In this document: positions 27,983 to 37,355 of the stretch, piece by piece
How the letters are laid out: every line of letters begins with the position of its first letter
How positions within the stretch are numbered: the stretch's first letter is position 1
Origin: Planctomycetota bacterium
Lineage (GTDB): Bacteria; Planctomycetota; UBA1135; UBA2386
Assembly (NCBI GenBank): GCA_021776805.1
Contig: JAJFFD010000117.1
Coordinates: forward strand, 1-64,000
Length of the DNA: 64,000 nt
Direction of reading: 5' to 3'
Program-made: the position numbers and the translations under genes
The notes under the pieces: model-generated
Database searches by the model: none
What the model was told of the DNA's origin: nothing
Seen by the model: only the letters and a program-made list of their open reading frames with translations

Positions 27983-28999
27983 TTACCGTCCTTCGAGGCC
28001 GCTTGGAAGCGAATCACCGGGCTGACAGTAGCGTAAGAAGAAAGCAGCGTGTTCGAGGCGCTCGATTGGCCGCCGATCCAATTCCTTCTCGATCTCCTCT
28101 TTGACCTCCGCAAAGCTCGATTCCCGCTTGGGCATCTTGCGCAAGCAGTAGACGAGGAAGTAGCGCTGCACACCATTGTCTTCGTGCTCGAAGATTGCCG
28201 ATAGCTGGCCTGGCTCCAGCTCGAAGGCCACGGAAACGATCGGATGAGTGTGCGAGCGGCCGAATGGTGCCAGGCGGCCACCTCCCTCACGGGTATCTTC
28301 ATCCTCGGAGTGCCGACTGGCCAAGGTAGCGAAGTCAGCCCCCGCCTGGACTCGTTTGGCGATGTCCTCCAACTGACTTCGATCCTGCATGGCTATGAAG
28401 CGGACTTCAACCTGATCCTCGAGCATGGCCAGGTAGCGGATCACGTAGCTCAGATAGCGCTGCCGAGCCAGTTTCAGCCGCAGGAGCCGCCGATAGACCT
28501 CCAGTGTCAGTCCCTCGACCTTCTGGATGTAGTCCTCCAAGCTTCGCCGTCCGCCAAAACTACGCTCCACCTCCCGAGACAGGGCCTCGAGATCGCGATC
28601 GACAAAAGTATCGATCTCCTCTGGCTCCACCAGGATTCCGAAGCGCTCGGCCTGGGCCGCGAGCACCAAATCCAGGACCAATTGATTGATCAGAACCTCG
28701 GTGTTCTTCGGCATGTTTTCACGCATGCGATCGAAGATATGACTCTTGCGGATGACCTGTTCGCCCACTCGGGCCACGACCTCGTCCGTTGCCGGTGAAG
28801 ATGGGCGCAGGATCTTCAGTCCGAGGTCCCCACTGTCCTGAAAGGTAGGCGGCGTCGTCTCCCGGGAAATCGCTTCGACAGGCCGCGCGGGTAGGGCGGA
28901 GCCTCCCATGGGCGCGTCCGCCCGGGTATCAGGCCCCTGGGCACAGCCCGACAGGAGGAGCAGGGGCGCGAGCCAGCATGGCGACAGGAACTGCTGCAT
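27983..28999 (-). CDS. Parvulin-type peptidyl-prolyl isomerase lipoprotein
   Basis: A 338-residue envelope lipoprotein with lipobox LLSGC (Cys about residue 18). Residues about 80-190 are SurA-like helices (RKSHIFDRMRENMPKNTEVLINQLVLDLVL). A parvulin domain (about residues 220-310) has VEVRFIAMQ, ADFATLASRHSEDEDTREGGGRLAPFGRS and the hydrophobic LEPGQLSAIFEHEDNGVQRYFLVYCL. It should catalyse cis-trans isomerisation at proline and help exported proteins fold. The frame is open far upstream, but the ATG at 28999 starts the signal peptide and overlaps the upstream stop (ATGA). It is likely to serve the export system of the same operon, for example folding of large pseudopilins, which is inference. 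Confidence 0.87.
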   Translation of the reverse strand: MQQFLSPCWLAPLLLLSGCAQGPDTRADAPMGGSALPARPVEAISRETTPPTFQDSGDLGLKILRPSSPATDEVVARVGEQVIRKSHIFDRMRENMPKNTEVLINQLVLDLVLAAQAERFGILVEPEEIDTFVDRDLEALSREVERSFGGRRSLEDYIQKVEGLTLEVYRRLLRLKLARQRYLSYVIRYLAMLEDQVEVRFIAMQDRSQLEDIAKRVQAGADFATLASRHSEDEDTREGGGRLAPFGRSHTHPIVSVAFELEPGQLSAIFEHEDNGVQRYFLVYCLRKMPKRESSFAEVKEEIEKELDRRPIERLEHAAFFLRYCQPGDSLPSGLEGR

Positions 29000-30468
29000 C
29001 AACGAGCCCGAATAGTGCGTGTGTGCCGAGTACCCCGGCAGAGGGTGCAGGCCTGTTTTTGCTGGCCACCGCTCATCCCACGGACGGCGACTGAGCCAGT
29101 ACCGGCACAGCTGGTGCATCTGGCAATGAAGGCGCGGGTCACCTCGAGATAGCCCGAGTTCTCGGCGAAGTATGCTCGCATCCAGTACTGACGGTCGTTG
29201 CGCGAGCTGCGCATCCACCAGTCTTCGTCGCTCTCTGGACCCGAGTCCCGATTCTGGCGGGCGACCTGTCGACTGCGCTTGCGAATCTCCTCCATCTTGC
29301 GAGTGATTCGCTCCCACTCGGAACGGGATTCGCCCGCCTTCAAGTTGGTGTTACCGCCGAGATTGTCGAGCTTCGTGTTGAGCAGAATCTTGTCCTTCCC
29401 GAGGAGCCACGAGCCTACCCCGTAGCTGAAGAGGTCCGGTCCATGGCGGCCATACTTGTGCCTGTCCGCCCAGAATTCCTCGACCTCCTCCGGACTCAGG
29501 TCCAGGCTCTCGCCGATTCTGCTGAAGATCTCCTGGGCCATGAAGTTCTCTGCATACTCACGGGCAGTGTTGAGATCCACATCTTCGGCCGCCTTGTCTC
29601 TTGCCACCGCCAGGAGGGTCTGCGCCCACTTCTGGTAGACCTGACCGATCATGAAACTCTCACGATCCTTCTCGAAGCGCCGCTTTTCCCGCTCCAAGTC
29701 CGTCTTCAGACGCGAATCAGGAAAGTCAATTTCGAACTGAGCGATCATCGCCTCTGCATCCTCGAATCGCTTCTGGTTGCGAAGGACACGAATCTCCTTC
29801 AAGGTTTCTCGCTCAGCCTCGGATTCCATAAGGGTCCGAAGCCGAGTGAGCATGGGAGGCAGCTTGGACTTTTGACTGCCACCACCGAGTTCGTCCGCCC
29901 GTAGCAGATGCTTCTCAGAGGCTGCATAGTCTCCCGCCCGACGCAGAGCGTCGGCCATGAGAATGTGTTTGTCCGCATCTTCTCCAGGCTGGATTTCATT
30001 GAGCTGCAGGGCGTAGTAACCCTCCTTGCTGTACACGTCGTAAACCGGCACTTCTCGCTTGCCGGTGAGCTTGATGTCACGTCGTTGAATCGGGTACTCG
30101 ACACCACGTCTCTGCAGGATGTACTCCTCCGGAGTTTGCCGGACCAGGATCCCCACCAGGACCTCGCGGGCCAGGCCTTGAACGCTGAAGGTGATCACGT
30201 CTGCCTGGACCGTGATCTCTTCCTCATCCTCCACGAGCAGGCCCTTCATGTGTTTGATCCGAACCGCGGACTCGCCGGAGAGATCCTCCCAGAGGAGATC
30301 GAGCATCCCGCCCGTATCCAAACGGTGGAAGGTCATCCCCTCGGCGCTGACATCTTGGATTTCACCGACCAAGACAGATCCATCCCGGAGTTGAATCGCT
30401 TGCGCCGACGCGATGTTGGCCAGGCTCAAGGCGAACAGACTGCTTATAACTCGCACGAACATTCTCAT
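28999..30468 (-). CDS. Exported TPR-like protein with C-terminal CxxCxG zinc-ribbon
   Basis: A 489-residue exported protein. The signal peptide ends near ANIASAQ (about residue 22). Residues 25-140 hold a beta-rich part beginning IQLRDGSVLVGEIQDVSAEG, similar to Sm-like/SH3 folds. Residues about 160-290 are charged helices with a TPR-like stretch (ALRRAGDYAASEKHLLRADEL). A Trp/Arg-rich region precedes the last 40 residues, where CTSCAGTG and CTLCRGTRH form two CxxCxG motifs like half of a DnaJ zinc finger. No function is known to me. It sits between the GspI-like pseudopilin and the parvulin lipoprotein with four-base or smaller overlaps on both sides, so it is probably part of the assembly machine. 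Confidence 0.7.
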   Translation of the reverse strand: MRMFVRVISSLFALSLANIASAQAIQLRDGSVLVGEIQDVSAEGMTFHRLDTGGMLDLLWEDLSGESAVRIKHMKGLLVEDEEEITVQADVITFSVQGLAREVLVGILVRQTPEEYILQRRGVEYPIQRRDIKLTGKREVPVYDVYSKEGYYALQLNEIQPGEDADKHILMADALRRAGDYAASEKHLLRADELGGGSQKSKLPPMLTRLRTLMESEAERETLKEIRVLRNQKRFEDAEAMIAQFEIDFPDSRLKTDLEREKRRFEKDRESFMIGQVYQKWAQTLLAVARDKAAEDVDLNTAREYAENFMAQEIFSRIGESLDLSPEEVEEFWADRHKYGRHGPDLFSYGVGSWLLGKDKILLNTKLDNLGGNTNLKAGESRSEWERITRKMEEIRKRSRQVARQNRDSGPESDEDWWMRSSRNDRQYWMRAYFAENSGYLEVTRAFIARCTSCAGTGSVAVRGMSGGQQKQACTLCRGTRHTRTIRAR

Positions 30469-30950
30469 GGTGATTTGCGCCTCGCTTTGAGTGTACTCTC
30501 GACCCTCTGAGAGAGGGGTTGGCTGCGGGACATGATGCGCAGGAATTCCGTGCCCACGTCGCTGCCTTGATCCATCCAGGAGATTCGTATCCTGGCAAGT
30601 ACCAGATCCGGGTGCTCCGGATCCACTTCAAACTCGACCCGATATTTCATACCCGGATAGCCAGGCACCGACGGGACGCTGACCGGATCGATGGCGAGAT
30701 CCTCGGGCAGAATCTCGCTTGGCCCCTCATCATTCGGTGGCGGAGCCTCGAACCAGATCCCGGATTCCAACTCATGGATCACGTGGTCAGCCAGAAGCAC
30801 CGCTCGATGGCGTTGCTCGGCTCCGCGCCTTGTGCCCAGGCCCGAACTGAGAGCACCCAGAAGGCTGGTGATCCCAACCACCAGGACGCCCATGGCGACT
30901 ATCATCTCCAAGAGTGTAAAGCCACTCTCGCCCGTCCTTCGGCTAGACAT
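30465..30950 (-). CDS. Minor pseudopilin, GspI/PilV-like
   Basis: A 161-residue protein. The leader MSSRRTGES is followed by the prepilin cleavage site GFTLLEMIVAMGVLVVGI with the conserved Glu, then an extracytoplasmic domain of about 125 residues ending in a basic tail. The GxLVVG-type helix and small size fit GspI or PilV, the tip-complex subunit that pairs with GspJ and GspK. The start ATG at 30950 overlaps the preceding GspJ-like gene by eight bases, and the stop overlaps the next gene start by four. A longer upstream frame exists but lacks any leader features. Found in the same gene order (H, K, J, I reversed) as minor pseudopilins of secretion systems. Confidence 0.85.
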   Translation of the reverse strand: MSSRRTGESGFTLLEMIVAMGVLVVGITSLLGALSSGLGTRRGAEQRHRAVLLADHVIHELESGIWFEAPPPNDEGPSEILPEDLAIDPVSVPSVPGYPGMKYRVEFEVDPEHPDLVLARIRISWMDQGSDVGTEFLRIMSRSQPLSQRVESTLKARRKSP

Positions 30951-32127
30951 CCCCTGCGTCCCTCCCGTGTTGCAGCGCTCGGTCGATGACCACTTGCAGG
31001 CCACGTCGAACACGGGAGCCGAGGGCATGATCCACAGCCGTGGTGCCACGCTGACCCCGCTCCATGCCGATCAAGCGGCGACCGCGAATCTCGCGATAGG
31101 CGACCCATTCCGGACCGATCTTGACCATGCCGGCTCCACCGGCATCTATGTTCTCGGCTCGGTCCAGAAGGGCAGTATCAGAAGTTGGCGATAAGGGCTC
31201 GATGAGCACGGTCCCGGAAGCTTGCGCCTTTGGATCGTCCAGAACCATGATGATCCGAACCCAGCGAGGGAAGACGTCATCACGTGGATCCAGTCGGCTC
31301 TCCGGACCCAGATCCAAACTGAATCTCTCCCGAGGGGCTTCGCTGACCAGCAAGTCACCGGCGCGCGCCGAGTCCCAGACATACTCCGGACCTCCCGAAC
31401 CAGGTTCATTCTCCCAGCTGCGGCTACGTTGCGACCAACACAGAACCTCGAAGTGGAGCAGGCTGTCGACCACAATATCCGTGAGCGGCAAGAGGTCTTC
31501 CATCGGGAGCTCCTCAGAGCCCAAATCTCTCAGTGCCAGTTCGTTGAGCTCATCATCCGGGAGGAAGAGGGCGCGACGCAGCTCCATGAACACGCCGTCG
31601 GAAGACAGGGGCCAGGGGAATAGCAGCATCTCTCCGCGCCCGACGCGGGGGAACTGCTCCACCAATTGGCTGAGCTTCTCCAGCACCGCCTCCTCGCCGG
31701 CACCGCTAGCGATGTCTTCGGCGGATGCCTGTAATTCTTCACGGAGGATGGCTGCCTCCTGATTCTCGCTCAGGGCAACAGACGCACGCAGGACCTGGAT
31801 GCGGCTGGTCTGATCGCCGGCGGCGGGATCGAGCCCGAGTGGAGCCCAATCCAGGCGTAGGCGAAGGTCTGGTTCCTGGGATTCGTAGCGACCGAGGGTC
31901 GGGCCAATCATGGCATCAATGGCGATCGCCACAGCCCGGCTGGCCACAGCGCGCCTATCCGCCATGTTCTGCCCACGCTCACCCTCTTGGAAGATGCTCA
32001 CGCCACTGCCGAGAATCTGCACCAACATGAGGAGAAAGCCCGAGAGGATCCCCATGACGACGACGAGTTCCAACAGAGTAAAGCCCGCGGACTTGCTTCC
32101 CTGGCTGCCTGTCAACGACCCACTCAT
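30943..32127 (-). CDS. Large minor pseudopilin, GspJ-like
   Basis: A 394-residue protein, about twice the usual GspJ length. The leader MSGSLTGSQGSKSA is followed by the cleavage site GFTLLELVVVMGILSGFLLMLVQIL. The extracytoplasmic part contains long acidic segments (about residues 130-250). Near the C-terminus is the module MVKIGPEWVAYREI, then LIGMERGQRGTTAVDH, then ALGSRV, which is also found several times in the neighbouring GspK-like giant. GspJ proteins form the pseudopilus tip with GspI and GspK. The start is the ATG at 32127 overlapping the previous stop (ATGA). Assignment to GspJ rests on operon position and prepilin signal; the C-terminal part has no named domain that I recognise. 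Confidence 0.83.
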   Translation of the reverse strand: MSGSLTGSQGSKSAGFTLLELVVVMGILSGFLLMLVQILGSGVSIFQEGERGQNMADRRAVASRAVAIAIDAMIGPTLGRYESQEPDLRLRLDWAPLGLDPAAGDQTSRIQVLRASVALSENQEAAILREELQASAEDIASGAGEEAVLEKLSQLVEQFPRVGRGEMLLFPWPLSSDGVFMELRRALFLPDDELNELALRDLGSEELPMEDLLPLTDIVVDSLLHFEVLCWSQRSRSWENEPGSGGPEYVWDSARAGDLLVSEAPRERFSLDLGPESRLDPRDDVFPRWVRIIMVLDDPKAQASGTVLIEPLSPTSDTALLDRAENIDAGGAGMVKIGPEWVAYREIRGRRLIGMERGQRGTTAVDHALGSRVRRGLQVVIDRALQHGRDAGDV

Positions 32128-35100
32128 CTCACGCTGACCCTCTCTCTGAGGATTCTGGTTTCGCCCTGATAGCGCAGCAGGAAGCCCTTGATGATCGGGC
32201 CTCGCTTCCAATCCTGCGGCAGGAAGGTCGCCGCGTCGAAACAACCCGGGTGATAGACCGTTGCAAAATGTAGCTCGATCCGTGAACCGGCTCGGTCGAG
32301 GGGATGCAAGTCACCGTTGATCGATCCCTCGGTGAAATGATACAGGCCGCTATTCTTCTCCGGATCGTCAGCGAAGCCCCCATAGCCGTCGATGCGGACC
32401 AGACATTGCAGGTCCACAAGCTCCTGAGGATCTTCCTCTTCCCAAGCAATGCCGGTGAACCAGGCAGGTCCCTGCTGCAGGGTCACGGTCAGAGCCGATA
32501 TTTCCGGATCCTCAGCCCGTGGGCGGTAACGATCCCAGAAGCGAGTCGGAAAGAAGATTACCGGTGATCCGGCCGCGGCCGGATTCGGATCCGTGCCGAA
32601 GCGACCCCGGAACAAGCCGCTTCGCCGCGAACGCTCCTCCCGGGGATCGACCCAGAAAGGCATGACCAGACTGTCCGCCGAAGTCCACGTGTAGTGCAGA
32701 AGTTCGCGCCCCATGAGGACGGTACCCGCGTGACGCGGCAGTCCACCGAGACCCTGCAGTGGGAGTTCATGATCCGAAGCGTTCGCGCCGGAACTGAGGA
32801 TTCCCGCCGGCACCTGCTCGAGAAAATACACAGTCGCACCCTCGTCGTGGGCACGGGCTTCGGTGCCCAGCAGGCCACGACCATCCTCGGCGATCTCGAA
32901 TCGCCCTCTGCCCTGGTCGTAATCGCGGTAGGCAAGGATCTCCCCGTCGATCATCAGCAAGCCGCCGTACTCCGGGTAGGCGGAGAGCACCCCATGATCC
33001 GTCCACTCCGCTGGTTGCAGGCCGCCAACCAGACCACCATTGGGCGTGATGATCACGTCGGGCCGAACGAAGAACTCGACAGCATTCTCGGTGAATGTGC
33101 TGTCCAGAGGGCGAGGCGTGACGTAGCGGGTTACGACCCCGAGCTCATCGAAGATTCCGTCCACCTCGACGCGATCACTGTGCACAGCCGAACCGATCAG
33201 AGCATGGTCGACATCAGCGGCCGGCAACTCTCCGCTGGGATACTTGACCATCCTGTCGACCAAGCGGCTATCACGGAGATTGTCGTAGCTCGGTTCTGCT
33301 TCGCCAATGAAGATGGACCGCACCTCGTCGCGGAAGGCCACCAATTGAAATGGCCAATCACCGGTCCGCTCGTAGCCCACTGGCCGGGCAGCTGTGCCAT
33401 CTTCGTTGACCCGGTCCGAACTGTAGTTGCGTGAACTCCAATTGACCGAATGCCACTCCACGTCAGGGATGCCGCCGTTTTCGCGCCGTGATCCCTGCAC
33501 CAGAGCGATGCGATCATTGCGACCGGCGCGGGCAGCGCTCACGCCATAGCTTCCCCAGGCGAATTCGAAGCGATGCACGGGTAGGACTCGCGAACGAGCA
33601 TCGTGTTCGTGCGAACCAGTTCCCAGGTCGCCTCGGAATCTCAGAGCAGATCTCGCGGCAGCAATGGCCGGCAAGTCGTATTCGATCTCATGTCGGTGAC
33701 CGATGAAGCTTCCCGAGTCGCGGTCCGGCATGTTCCAAGGGTTGAGTGCATCCGCATCAGCCCCGCCGTTGATGCTGTCCGTACCGCCCTGTCTGCCCAG
33801 CTGCAGGGCGTCCAACCCGCTCTGCTGGGTCAGCGAGAATCGCAGCCGGTCCCAGGCACGCTGCTCGGCGCGCACCAGGAACCGATTCTCAACGACCAGG
33901 TTGTAACGCACCCACTCGCTGTCCTCCTCGCGACCTTCACCGGGGTAGAGCTGCACCCACTGCACCAGGTCTTGGGTCGGGGGAGGATTGCCGGTAATCG
34001 ATAGAGAGATGGGCACGACGTAGGTGCTATAGAGAGGCAGCTCGTTGAGGTCCGCGGAGGTATCGCCGAAGCGGATGCGCCAGTTGGTTATGAACTGCCG
34101 GGCCATGCCTGGCTGAAAGAAGCTCTCCGAGTCCTGGGTCAGGTTCACGCCCTCGAGCCGGGCATTGCGAATCACGCCGCTGAGGGTCGTGCCGCGCCGT
34201 GAGCCATAACGAATCACCTCCACCCCGCCCACTTCCGTATTCGATCCGGATTGCACTCCCACCGGTGGTTGAAAACTCATCCTCCTCTGTACGAGGAGTG
34301 CATAGCCACCGCTCTCGGAGAAGGTGGAGAGGACCTCCTGGCGGGCCGACGTCGTCGGCAGGCTGGCAGACACCGGGTCACCCAGTTCGATATCGCCGCT
34401 ATAGGTCATGTCCAGGCCATTACCCAAGGTGATCGAATCGGATCCTCCGCCCCTGGTCTCGAAAGTAACCGTGATCGGCGGTACCCCCTGGTGATTGATC
34501 ACCCTGGCAACGGCGAAGGGTCCGAGCGAGCCAGTCAGCTCCGAAGAACCGACCTGTAGCACCGTCTGCGGATAGATCGGCACGGTGTAGCCGTAGAGAA
34601 CAACTGCCGAGCCCGCCGGATGATCTGGGGTTACTACGTTCGAATCGTCGCGATTGAGGATCTTCAAGAGCTCGTCGCGATCCTCACCCTCGTACTCCTC
34701 CGGGATACTGACGTTGTACTCCGCCTGCTCCATGCGAGCGCTTCGCCCCCCCATGGAATCCTCGAAGAGGCAGTAAAAGGTCTGCCCGTCCTTGCTGACG
34801 TACTCGAAGAGTTCCAAGCCGATGCGCAAGACGCCGCGCTGAGGAAAGTCCTCGGTGCTATCGACTCGCACAGGGACATAGCGCTCCTTGTCCTCATAGT
34901 CGTTGAGCACGCCGCGGTTCCGGTCGAAGGCAGGGATAGGGGCCGTCAAATAAGTTCGCCCCTGAGGATCCCCACGCGGGGTTCCGTCGAGGAGCATGGT
35001 GATTTGACCCGGGCGATTACCCATGGCGGACAGGCTCACGTGATACCAGGCCTCAGCCTCGATGGGCAAGTCGGCGAGAGGGATCTCCCAGATCCCGGAA

Positions 35101-37355
35101 CTACGCTCCGGGCTCGTGTCCCGTTCGGCGGGATTCGGATCGATCCCGGCTTCATCGATTACTTCGAAGACGAGTTTCTCTTCGACGATTTGCAGGCTGA
35201 TCCGATTGCGATCAGGGATCGCGTCCCGCGCGGAGGCAAGGTCATAGAGACCCTGCGGGCTCAGGTCCTTAAGCTTGAACCAGAAGCTGATGGCATGGCG
35301 ACTGGTAAGACCAGGTCCTTCAGTGAACGCCGCGGAGATGCGGCTATGGTCGGTGGCAGCATTGCCCGAATTGCCCTGGGCGCGGCTGCCGTTGTTACGG
35401 ATCTCATAGCGACCTTCCTGACGCATATCCCAGCCCTCTGGATGGTAGGAATGCGCGAAGGGCTCTTCCGCATACAGATTGCTGCCGAAGCGGGCATGCG
35501 AAAAAGGAGTGCTTGCCGGCAAGGGGCCCATTGCACTCGCTCCACCCTCGCGGAGCGGGAAGCGCCGTTGACCAAAGCCCATTTCTGGAAAGGCATCCGC
35601 CAGAATGTGGGCATTGGTGCGTGGCACCGGATTGGTGCCTCGGTCCAATGGGTCGCTGGCACCGGTGTTGATCGGATAGGTCATCCAGTGCGGGTGGCGG
35701 CGATCGAGACGGATCGATTCCTCCAGCATCTCCTGGGTGGCAACTCCCCAAAAGAGTTCCGTATTGGGCGAGACATAGGCGAGGCCCTTGCGCTCCATAC
35801 GCGCGTCCTCCTGTCCACCGGCACGGCGACGCAGGGCCGAGGCGCGATAACTCACCAGCGGTGAGGAGTGGAAGACCAGGGATGCCGTGCCCATGTCGAG
35901 GGAAGCAGGTCTGCCGATGAGACAGTTCTCATAGACCATGCGCAGGAGGTTCTTGCGCTCGAAGCTGCTGGCCTCATCGAGGAGGGGCTTGATAAAGCGC
36001 AGGTGAAAATCCTCCCAACCGTCGAATGCAGAGCCCGAAGCGAAATCGATGCTGGCGTCTTCATCCTCGGGCGCTGCGCGTAGCTCGATGATGCGCTGGG
36101 CATACTCACTGGCCTGCTGGCGGGAGATGAAGGGTTGGGAAACAGTTGCCGCCGCATGATCCCCGGTAGAACGGGCATCCGGTGCCCGCCGTAGGTTCTG
36201 GAAGATAGCCGCCAGAACTTGCGGATCGGCGGTGTTGACATTGATTGGCAGGGGCACCAGCGGCTCGATAATAGTCTCGAGGGGGAAGAAGCCCTTGCTG
36301 AGGGGATTGAGGAGATGCAGGTACCAGTGACTCTCGAGCTCCAGGTTCCCAGGCAAGCCCTGTGAACGCGCCGCCCAGACCATGGCATATTCTTCTAGCT
36401 CGCCATCTTGGCTGCGCAGCCGAACCACAGAACCGGCGCCAAGACCGGCTGCTGAGCGCAAGTGCAGAATGCGCGGCTGCTCGTACTGGTCGTTGAGGAT
36501 GTCGAAGACCCGCTCGGGCTTGCCCCATTCGGTGGCATGTTCGCGCATCCCCCCGACTGCACAATGGGCCTCGAGGATATCGAGTTCTGCGGCGCTGAAG
36601 CCGGGGAGTCCCAAGGACTCGATGCCTTGCAGGTCTCGCACCGATTCGAATGGCCGCCGCTCGCTGGCATTACCGCGACCTGCTTGCGGCAGCATGACTG
36701 CCGACAACACACGGAAATCCAAGACCATGCTGCCGTCAAGAAGCGGCTCGCCGTCGATCTTGGAATAGCCCAACTCGAGGAAGAGCCCACGCTGCAGATC
36801 TTGCAGGCGATTGCCCTCACGCCGACCGTAGCCAATCACTTCCCGATCGCCGAACTGATCCCAACTGACGATGATGATCCCCTTCTCCGGAAAGGAGCTC
36901 GCGTCGTCCAAGGTCAATTCGCTGGCACCCGCCTCATGCTGACCGGAGAGTCTTGCGGACAGGCCTAGCAAGTTTGCGATCAGAAGGGGGCTGGCTGTAT
37001 TCAGATCGATACGCCGCTGCAAGTCGATGACTTCACCGGCGAGCAAGGTCTGACCCCGGTCACCGATGTCGGCAAAGGGGGCAGGGACTTCGACCTGGTT
37101 TGGAAACTCCGCCAACCCATCCATCAGTGGATCGGGGTCCGCCGAATAACTGCTCTGGGCGACCTTCCCCAGGAGGAGATTGCGCACGGAGATGCTGGCA
37201 ATCTCGACTTCCTTCTCTGCGATCACCGCACGCGATGATTGATCACCATGCCCCATGGAAATCATGAAGGGCAGGAGCAGTGCCAGTAGCAGACTGAGCA
37301 CCACCAAGACGGCGATGAGCGCCAGTCCGCCGACGTCCCTCTTGTCGCCGTTCAT
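32124..37355 (-). CDS. Giant GspK-like pseudopilin (1743 residues) with LamG-like domain
   Basis: The protein starts with a short leader and the helix GLALIAVLVVLSLLLALLLPF (about residues 10-30), which fits GspK, whose cleavage site also lacks the usual GFTLLE. Two Asn-Thr-Ala/Asp motifs, DLNTASPLLIANLLGL (about residue 115) and NVNTADPQVLAAIF (about residue 375), resemble the SAM-like/helix-hairpin parts of GspK. Beyond residue 450 the family ends and a long unique extracytoplasmic region begins. It includes a LamG/concanavalin-like segment near residues 680-790 (ISFWFKLKDL, WYHVSLSAMGNRPGQ, TMLLDGTPRG) and several copies of a short module with IDGEILAY and RGLLGT. GspK proteins are normally about 300-350 residues, so this one is about five times longer. 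Four-base overlaps on both sides tie it into the operon. Confidence 0.82.
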   Translation of the reverse strand: MNGDKRDVGGLALIAVLVVLSLLLALLLPFMISMGHGDQSSRAVIAEKEVEIASISVRNLLLGKVAQSSYSADPDPLMDGLAEFPNQVEVPAPFADIGDRGQTLLAGEVIDLQRRIDLNTASPLLIANLLGLSARLSGQHEAGASELTLDDASSFPEKGIIIVSWDQFGDREVIGYGRREGNRLQDLQRGLFLELGYSKIDGEPLLDGSMVLDFRVLSAVMLPQAGRGNASERRPFESVRDLQGIESLGLPGFSAAELDILEAHCAVGGMREHATEWGKPERVFDILNDQYEQPRILHLRSAAGLGAGSVVRLRSQDGELEEYAMVWAARSQGLPGNLELESHWYLHLLNPLSKGFFPLETIIEPLVPLPINVNTADPQVLAAIFQNLRRAPDARSTGDHAAATVSQPFISRQQASEYAQRIIELRAAPEDEDASIDFASGSAFDGWEDFHLRFIKPLLDEASSFERKNLLRMVYENCLIGRPASLDMGTASLVFHSSPLVSYRASALRRRAGGQEDARMERKGLAYVSPNTELFWGVATQEMLEESIRLDRRHPHWMTYPINTGASDPLDRGTNPVPRTNAHILADAFPEMGFGQRRFPLREGGASAMGPLPASTPFSHARFGSNLYAEEPFAHSYHPEGWDMRQEGRYEIRNNGSRAQGNSGNAATDHSRISAAFTEGPGLTSRHAISFWFKLKDLSPQGLYDLASARDAIPDRNRISLQIVEEKLVFEVIDEAGIDPNPAERDTSPERSSGIWEIPLADLPIEAEAWYHVSLSAMGNRPGQITMLLDGTPRGDPQGRTYLTAPIPAFDRNRGVLNDYEDKERYVPVRVDSTEDFPQRGVLRIGLELFEYVSKDGQTFYCLFEDSMGGRSARMEQAEYNVSIPEEYEGEDRDELLKILNRDDSNVVTPDHPAGSAVVLYGYTVPIYPQTVLQVGSSELTGSLGPFAVARVINHQGVPPITVTFETRGGGSDSITLGNGLDMTYSGDIELGDPVSASLPTTSARQEVLSTFSESGGYALLVQRRMSFQPPVGVQSGSNTEVGGVEVIRYGSRRGTTLSGVIRNARLEGVNLTQDSESFFQPGMARQFITNWRIRFGDTSADLNELPLYSTYVVPISLSITGNPPPTQDLVQWVQLYPGEGREEDSEWVRYNLVVENRFLVRAEQRAWDRLRFSLTQQSGLDALQLGRQGGTDSINGGADADALNPWNMPDRDSGSFIGHRHEIEYDLPAIAAARSALRFRGDLGTGSHEHDARSRVLPVHRFEFAWGSYGVSAARAGRNDRIALVQGSRRENGGIPDVEWHSVNWSSRNYSSDRVNEDGTAARPVGYERTGDWPFQLVAFRDEVRSIFIGEAEPSYDNLRDSRLVDRMVKYPSGELPAADVDHALIGSAVHSDRVEVDGIFDELGVVTRYVTPRPLDSTFTENAVEFFVRPDVIITPNGGLVGGLQPAEWTDHGVLSAYPEYGGLLMIDGEILAYRDYDQGRGRFEIAEDGRGLLGTEARAHDEGATVYFLEQVPAGILSSGANASDHELPLQGLGGLPRHAGTVLMGRELLHYTWTSADSLVMPFWVDPREERSRRSGLFRGRFGTDPNPAAAGSPVIFFPTRFWDRYRPRAEDPEISALTVTLQQGPAWFTGIAWEEEDPQELVDLQCLVRIDGYGGFADDPEKNSGLYHFTEGSINGDLHPLDRAGSRIELHFATVYHPGCFDAATFLPQDWKRGPIIKGFLLRYQGETRILRERVSVR

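Noticed and set aside
34620-35864. 414-codon plus-strand frame inside the giant GspK-like gene
   Set aside because: No family motif; it is antisense to a continuous coding frame that includes LamG-like features.
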